The notes under the pieces are model-generated. The model was not told where the DNA came from and searched no databases. It saw only the letters and a program-made list of their open reading frames with translations. Both the position numbers and the translations under genes were made by a program. Source: Mesostigma viride (lineage: Eukaryota; Streptophyta; Mesostigmatophyceae; Mesostigmatales; Mesostigmataceae). Taken from it: 40,000 nucleotides of DNA. Below, one piece after another: positions 37,130-40,000 of this stretch; position 1 is the stretch's first letter; the number at the start of each line of letters is the position of its first letter. Location: NCBI GenBank assembly GCA_009746045.1, contig RPFO01000041.1, forward strand, positions 1,187,783 to 1,227,782, given 5' to 3'.

Positions 37130-38602
37130 CGAAACGTGAAAGGTCGGTTCCGGTTGAGCCGCCTCTGCAGGTCCACCTGATGCCTCGTCGGAGGTCTGCT
37201 CCTGAGACTACCGCTGTGCCCTCTCCTGTGCTGGCCCCACTGTTTCCTGTTGCCGGCGCTGCGCGCTCGCCCTCTCGAGTGCGCATGCGGCATCCCACGT
37301 CCGCTTAACCAGGGCAGATCGACCGCCCTGCGGCTTGGTTGGGCTCGCTCTCGGGGCGGTGGCGATCGACAGGAAGGCCGCTCGGCGGCCCTAGGGTCTG
37401 GTTGGGATCGCGGTCGTGGCGGTGACGCCCGACGGGAGACAGGTCGCTCTTGCTCGCGCCCTGCGGCATGCCGGTCCCGATCACCCCACCCTGGCGCCGT
37501 CTGAGAAGGCCGGTGTTCCTGGCTGGGCTGCGGGCCCCAACCTGTCGCGGGCGGAGGTGAGTTGCGGGGCACAGCTGAGCGGTGTGCTGAACTGCCCACT
37601 GACAGAGGAGGGTCCCGTGGTCGGTTGCGTGGGGGAGAATCATCTGGATCAGAGCCGTCACTCCCACTATCTTGATCCGCGTCGTCCATCGCCGCAATGT
37701 GATCCAATGCCATACGGAGGGAATATTGTCCCTTCCGTTGGCACTTCTCCCCCCTCAACGCAGTGTCCAGGGGAACCCACCGGGGAAACCGGTCCCTTAG
37801 AAGGCTCCGTACCGGTTTAGGGGCCAGGAGTAGTAGGAGTCGCGGGTAAGCCAGGCCCGCCTCGATGGTGGTGATACACTTGTTACAGGAACAATTCCGC
37901 TCGTGGGTCTCCCAGGCCGTTCCCACCATCACACCGTCGCGTCTTGCGGTCCGGGTCTCCACCTTTATCATCACATTGCTTCGGAGGAGCAACCGGAATT
38001 GCGCCACCGGTATATGGTTATAGCGCGCCAGGAGCGAGTCTGCCCGATGGTCTGAGGGCATCTGCTGATGGCATCGCCGCCGCCGCTCGAATGTCTCGTC
38101 ACCCTTGCCGTAGTCGGGCAGGAACAGACGAGGGTTGAAGGTTTTCTCGTTCAGCTCCCGCACCAGCTGCTGGGTGCGCGCGTCCGGTGCCACCGGCAAG
38201 GTCGGCGTCTCCTGGTTGTTGCCGCGTCCGGATGGTTGAGCGACCGGCCGGTGATCGAGTCCCACGACCGGACCCACCAGCCCCTGACGTGGCGCCTCGG
38301 ACCGCAGGCTCTCCGCGAGCCATTGGCGTCCGTGTCTCCGCCGCCGAGGGCTCTCCGCGAGCCGTGGGCACCTGAACACTCGGGGCCGCGGGCTCTCCGC
38401 GAGCCGTGGCCAGTCCGAGCTTCTGAAAGTTCTGCACGGGGGACTCAGGCTCCGGCAACTCCAGATCGACTAGATCCTCCTCGTCTTGCGACCCCTCTGC
38501 ATCGGGTAACTCGGTGTCTACCGCCTCCCCGGTGCTGGATGGCTGATTCTTGGGGAGCGCCTCCGCGGCGTCCTTCTGCAAATGCGATACACCACAAAAC
38601 AA
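36982..38602 (-). CDS. Second accessory ORF region (frame change), Arg/Pro/Ser-rich tail
   Basis: The minus-strand frame from 38,602 starts after the chromodomain with an acidic stretch (ELPDAEGSQDEEDLVDLELP) and a repeated ARGEPA motif encoded by near-palindromic GGCTCTCCGCGAGCC units. Around 38,250-38,280 the sensible frame changes and continues as TQQLVRELNEKTFNPRLFLP, a basic region with CSCNKC, and a long Arg/Ser/Pro-rich tail ending at 36,982. It overlaps the 394-aa ORF by 148 bases in another frame, as linked retroelement ORFs often do. No domain is recognised. The tail composition suggests nucleic-acid binding. Confidence 0.45.
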
Positions 38603-38680
38603 GCGTCAGTCTAGGTGCACCTTGATACCTGGCTCACACACAACCCTCACCCTCACTTCCTACGGCATGTGTGGAGTCCT

Positions 38681-40000
38681 CTATCGCAGGTGGTGCGTCT
38701 TCTTGTACGCTTCTAGTAATCTGGCGCATCCGGCTAACTCAGTCGCGGTGCGCCAGGAGTCCTCTGACTCGTGCTGTGCAAACCTCCAGCGCACGCGATA
38801 TTGTCGTTGGGCCCCACGTCCTCTCTTGACGTCCCGGTGCCCCACGATCTCCGCCACCTCGTCCTCCTGTTCCCCCGTGTCCGGGTTGAACTCTAGCGGT
38901 GCAGGGGGATTTACCCGGCCCTGAATGGTGTTCTGGTGATACAGCTTGAGCTGGTCGCGATGGAACCGGTTGGACGTGAGGTTCCATGACACCGGTATGT
39001 CCACCTGGAACATGACATTGTCGAACTTGTCGAGCACCTTGTAGAGGCCCAAGAAGGACGGAGCTTGGTCTTCAATTCCTTCTCCACCTTATGAGCAAAC
39101 CGTCCAATCTGCGGGCCTTCCACCAGGACCCAGTCGCCCACCTCAATGGGCGGCGTCCGAGCATCCGTCTTCCCTGCTGTTCTGGCCATGTACCGATCTG
39201 CCGCTGCTCGATAACCCTTGACGGTGCTGTTATGCGCCTGGTGCATCTGTTGCAGCAGCCGATCGACCCCTTGCAGGGTATCCCGTTTGACCTGATTCTC
39301 GCCGCGTTCTGGAATCAGGAGCAATTAGTCGGGCGGCGTGAGGGGATGTCGGCCGGAGTTGAGGTAAAAGGGGGTGAAACCGTGAGCTGCCTGGGGGGCA
39401 TTATTATTCAAGGAGAATTCCAGCAACCCCAGGAGTTCCTCCCAATTGCTACCCACCGCGTCAGTATAGTGGCGCATGGTCTCTTGCACCGTGCGGTTCA
39501 GCCGCTCCACCACGTGCAACGACGAGCTGTGGTACTAGGCCGTCCCTAGTGATACCTTGGTGCCCAACCGCTCGAAAAACTCCTGCCAGAATCTGGCCGT
39601 GAAGAGCTTGTCGCGGTCGGAGATGAACTGCCGGCTGAGCCCGTGAAACCTGAACACGTGGGTAAGGTAGAGCTTTGCACACTCTTCCGCCGTGAGATCG
39701 GCAGGGCATGGAGCCAGGTGGCACATACGCGTCAATCGATCCACGAACACCAAGACCATGCTGTTGCCGCCCTTCGTCTTCTTGAACGGGCCGATGAAAT
39801 CCATCATGATAGAATCCCACGGACCCATTGGATCAGGTAACGTCTTCGGGACGGCCTGAGAGCCCGTGTTCCTGCATGGACTTCATGATCTGGCACGAGG
39901 GGCACTGGCGCACATACGTCTCGATATACTCCCTCATCCCTGGCCAGTAGAAGTACTTGCGGGCCCGTGGGAGGAGGCGATGCATTCCTTGGTGACCGCC
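38681..40000 (-). pseudogene. Gypsy integrase with chromodomain, several stops and frame changes
   Basis: From the right edge on the minus strand: a HHCC zinc-binding part (GGHQGMHRLL, then VRQCPSCQ), a frame change at about 39,845-39,865, and the core with Asp in MMDFIGPF and FISDRDKLF and Glu in HVVERLNRTV, the D,D-E triad. A TAG at 39,535-39,537 separates the second Asp from the Glu, and a TAA lies at 39,325. After a further frame change near 39,060, the GPY/F-like region (LGLYKVLDKFDNVMFQVDIP) leads to a chromodomain (AEIVGHRDVKRG, YRVRWRF, EDSWRTATEL) ending at 38,681. Chromodomains direct chromovirus insertion to modified histones. Confidence 0.85.

Larger units (their letters stand above)
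33088..40000 (-). mobile_element. Ty3/gypsy chromovirus retrotransposon, 3' part, decayed
   Basis: Read on the minus strand from the right edge: integrase zinc finger, integrase core, chromodomain, two further ORFs, a 2.2-kb non-coding stretch with a duplicated structure, a polypurine tract, and an LTR with TG...CA ends. Gag, protease, reverse transcriptase, RNase H and the 5' LTR would lie beyond base 40,000. In-frame stops and frame changes in the integrase show that this copy is not functional by itself. Confidence 0.85.

Overview
The window looks like eukaryotic nuclear DNA, probably from an alga or other protist or a lower plant. It carries a block of giant-virus-like (NCLDV-type) genes on the left, joined to repeat-rich host DNA on the right. 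No species can be named from the sequence alone. The viral reading of bases 1 to about 17,640 rests mainly on one diagnostic gene: a large helicase of the poxvirus D6/D11 (early transcription factor/NPH-I) type. The style of the neighbourhood supports it: GC-rich, densely packed genes on both strands, many small membrane or N-myristoylation-motif proteins, ORFans, and AT-rich TATA-like or TATCGAAC boxes just before start codons.

Viral-like block (1-17,640). It begins with the 3' part of a class II (adenosylcobalamin-dependent) ribonucleotide reductase, entered through an apparent intron acceptor exactly at the active-site loop. Next come a frameshifted membrane protein and a 107-aa ORFan on the minus strand, the helicase with a duplicated 59-residue acidic/basic segment, and a run of plus-strand structural-looking ORFans (basic, myristoylation/TM, 176-aa, internally repeated, two TM proteins, and a 370-aa protein). 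A set of tiny genes follows, then a minus-strand Cys/His plus Pro/Arg-rich protein, an ADP-ribosyltransferase-domain protein, two minisatellites, an F-box-like 424-aa protein, a second Cys/His-motif protein, a GC-rich intergenic region with inverted iterons, and a coiled-coil protein under a TATA/hairpin promoter. A compact 51-nt tRNA-like fold lies at 5,749-5,799. Many, but not all, genes are broken by single-base shifts, several of them at homopolymers.

Host repeat landscape (17,640-40,000). It opens with AATAAA signals, a 955-bp near-perfect palindrome (foldback/MITE-like), and directly against it a 5'-truncated non-LTR retrotransposon (APE-type endonuclease C-terminus plus reverse transcriptase). 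AT-rich intergenic DNA follows, with three copies of a dispersed repeat, a duplicated locus at 26,283-28,611, a single-exon HIRAN-domain gene on the minus strand, a G/T-skewed tract with a G21-AACA-C12 element, and finally a decayed Ty3/gypsy chromovirus on the minus strand. That element shows a 594-bp 3' LTR, a polypurine tract, an integrase with stops, a chromodomain, and two unusual extra ORFs downstream of pol.

The most unexpected structure is shared by two unrelated duplicated loci (26,283-28,611 on plus; 33,767-35,890 on minus, inside the gypsy element). Each is a head-to-tail pair P-short-Q / P-long-Q. In the first copy of each, 0.8-1.0 kb of unique internal DNA is replaced by a short linker containing a perfect four-tract G-quadruplex motif on the sense strand.
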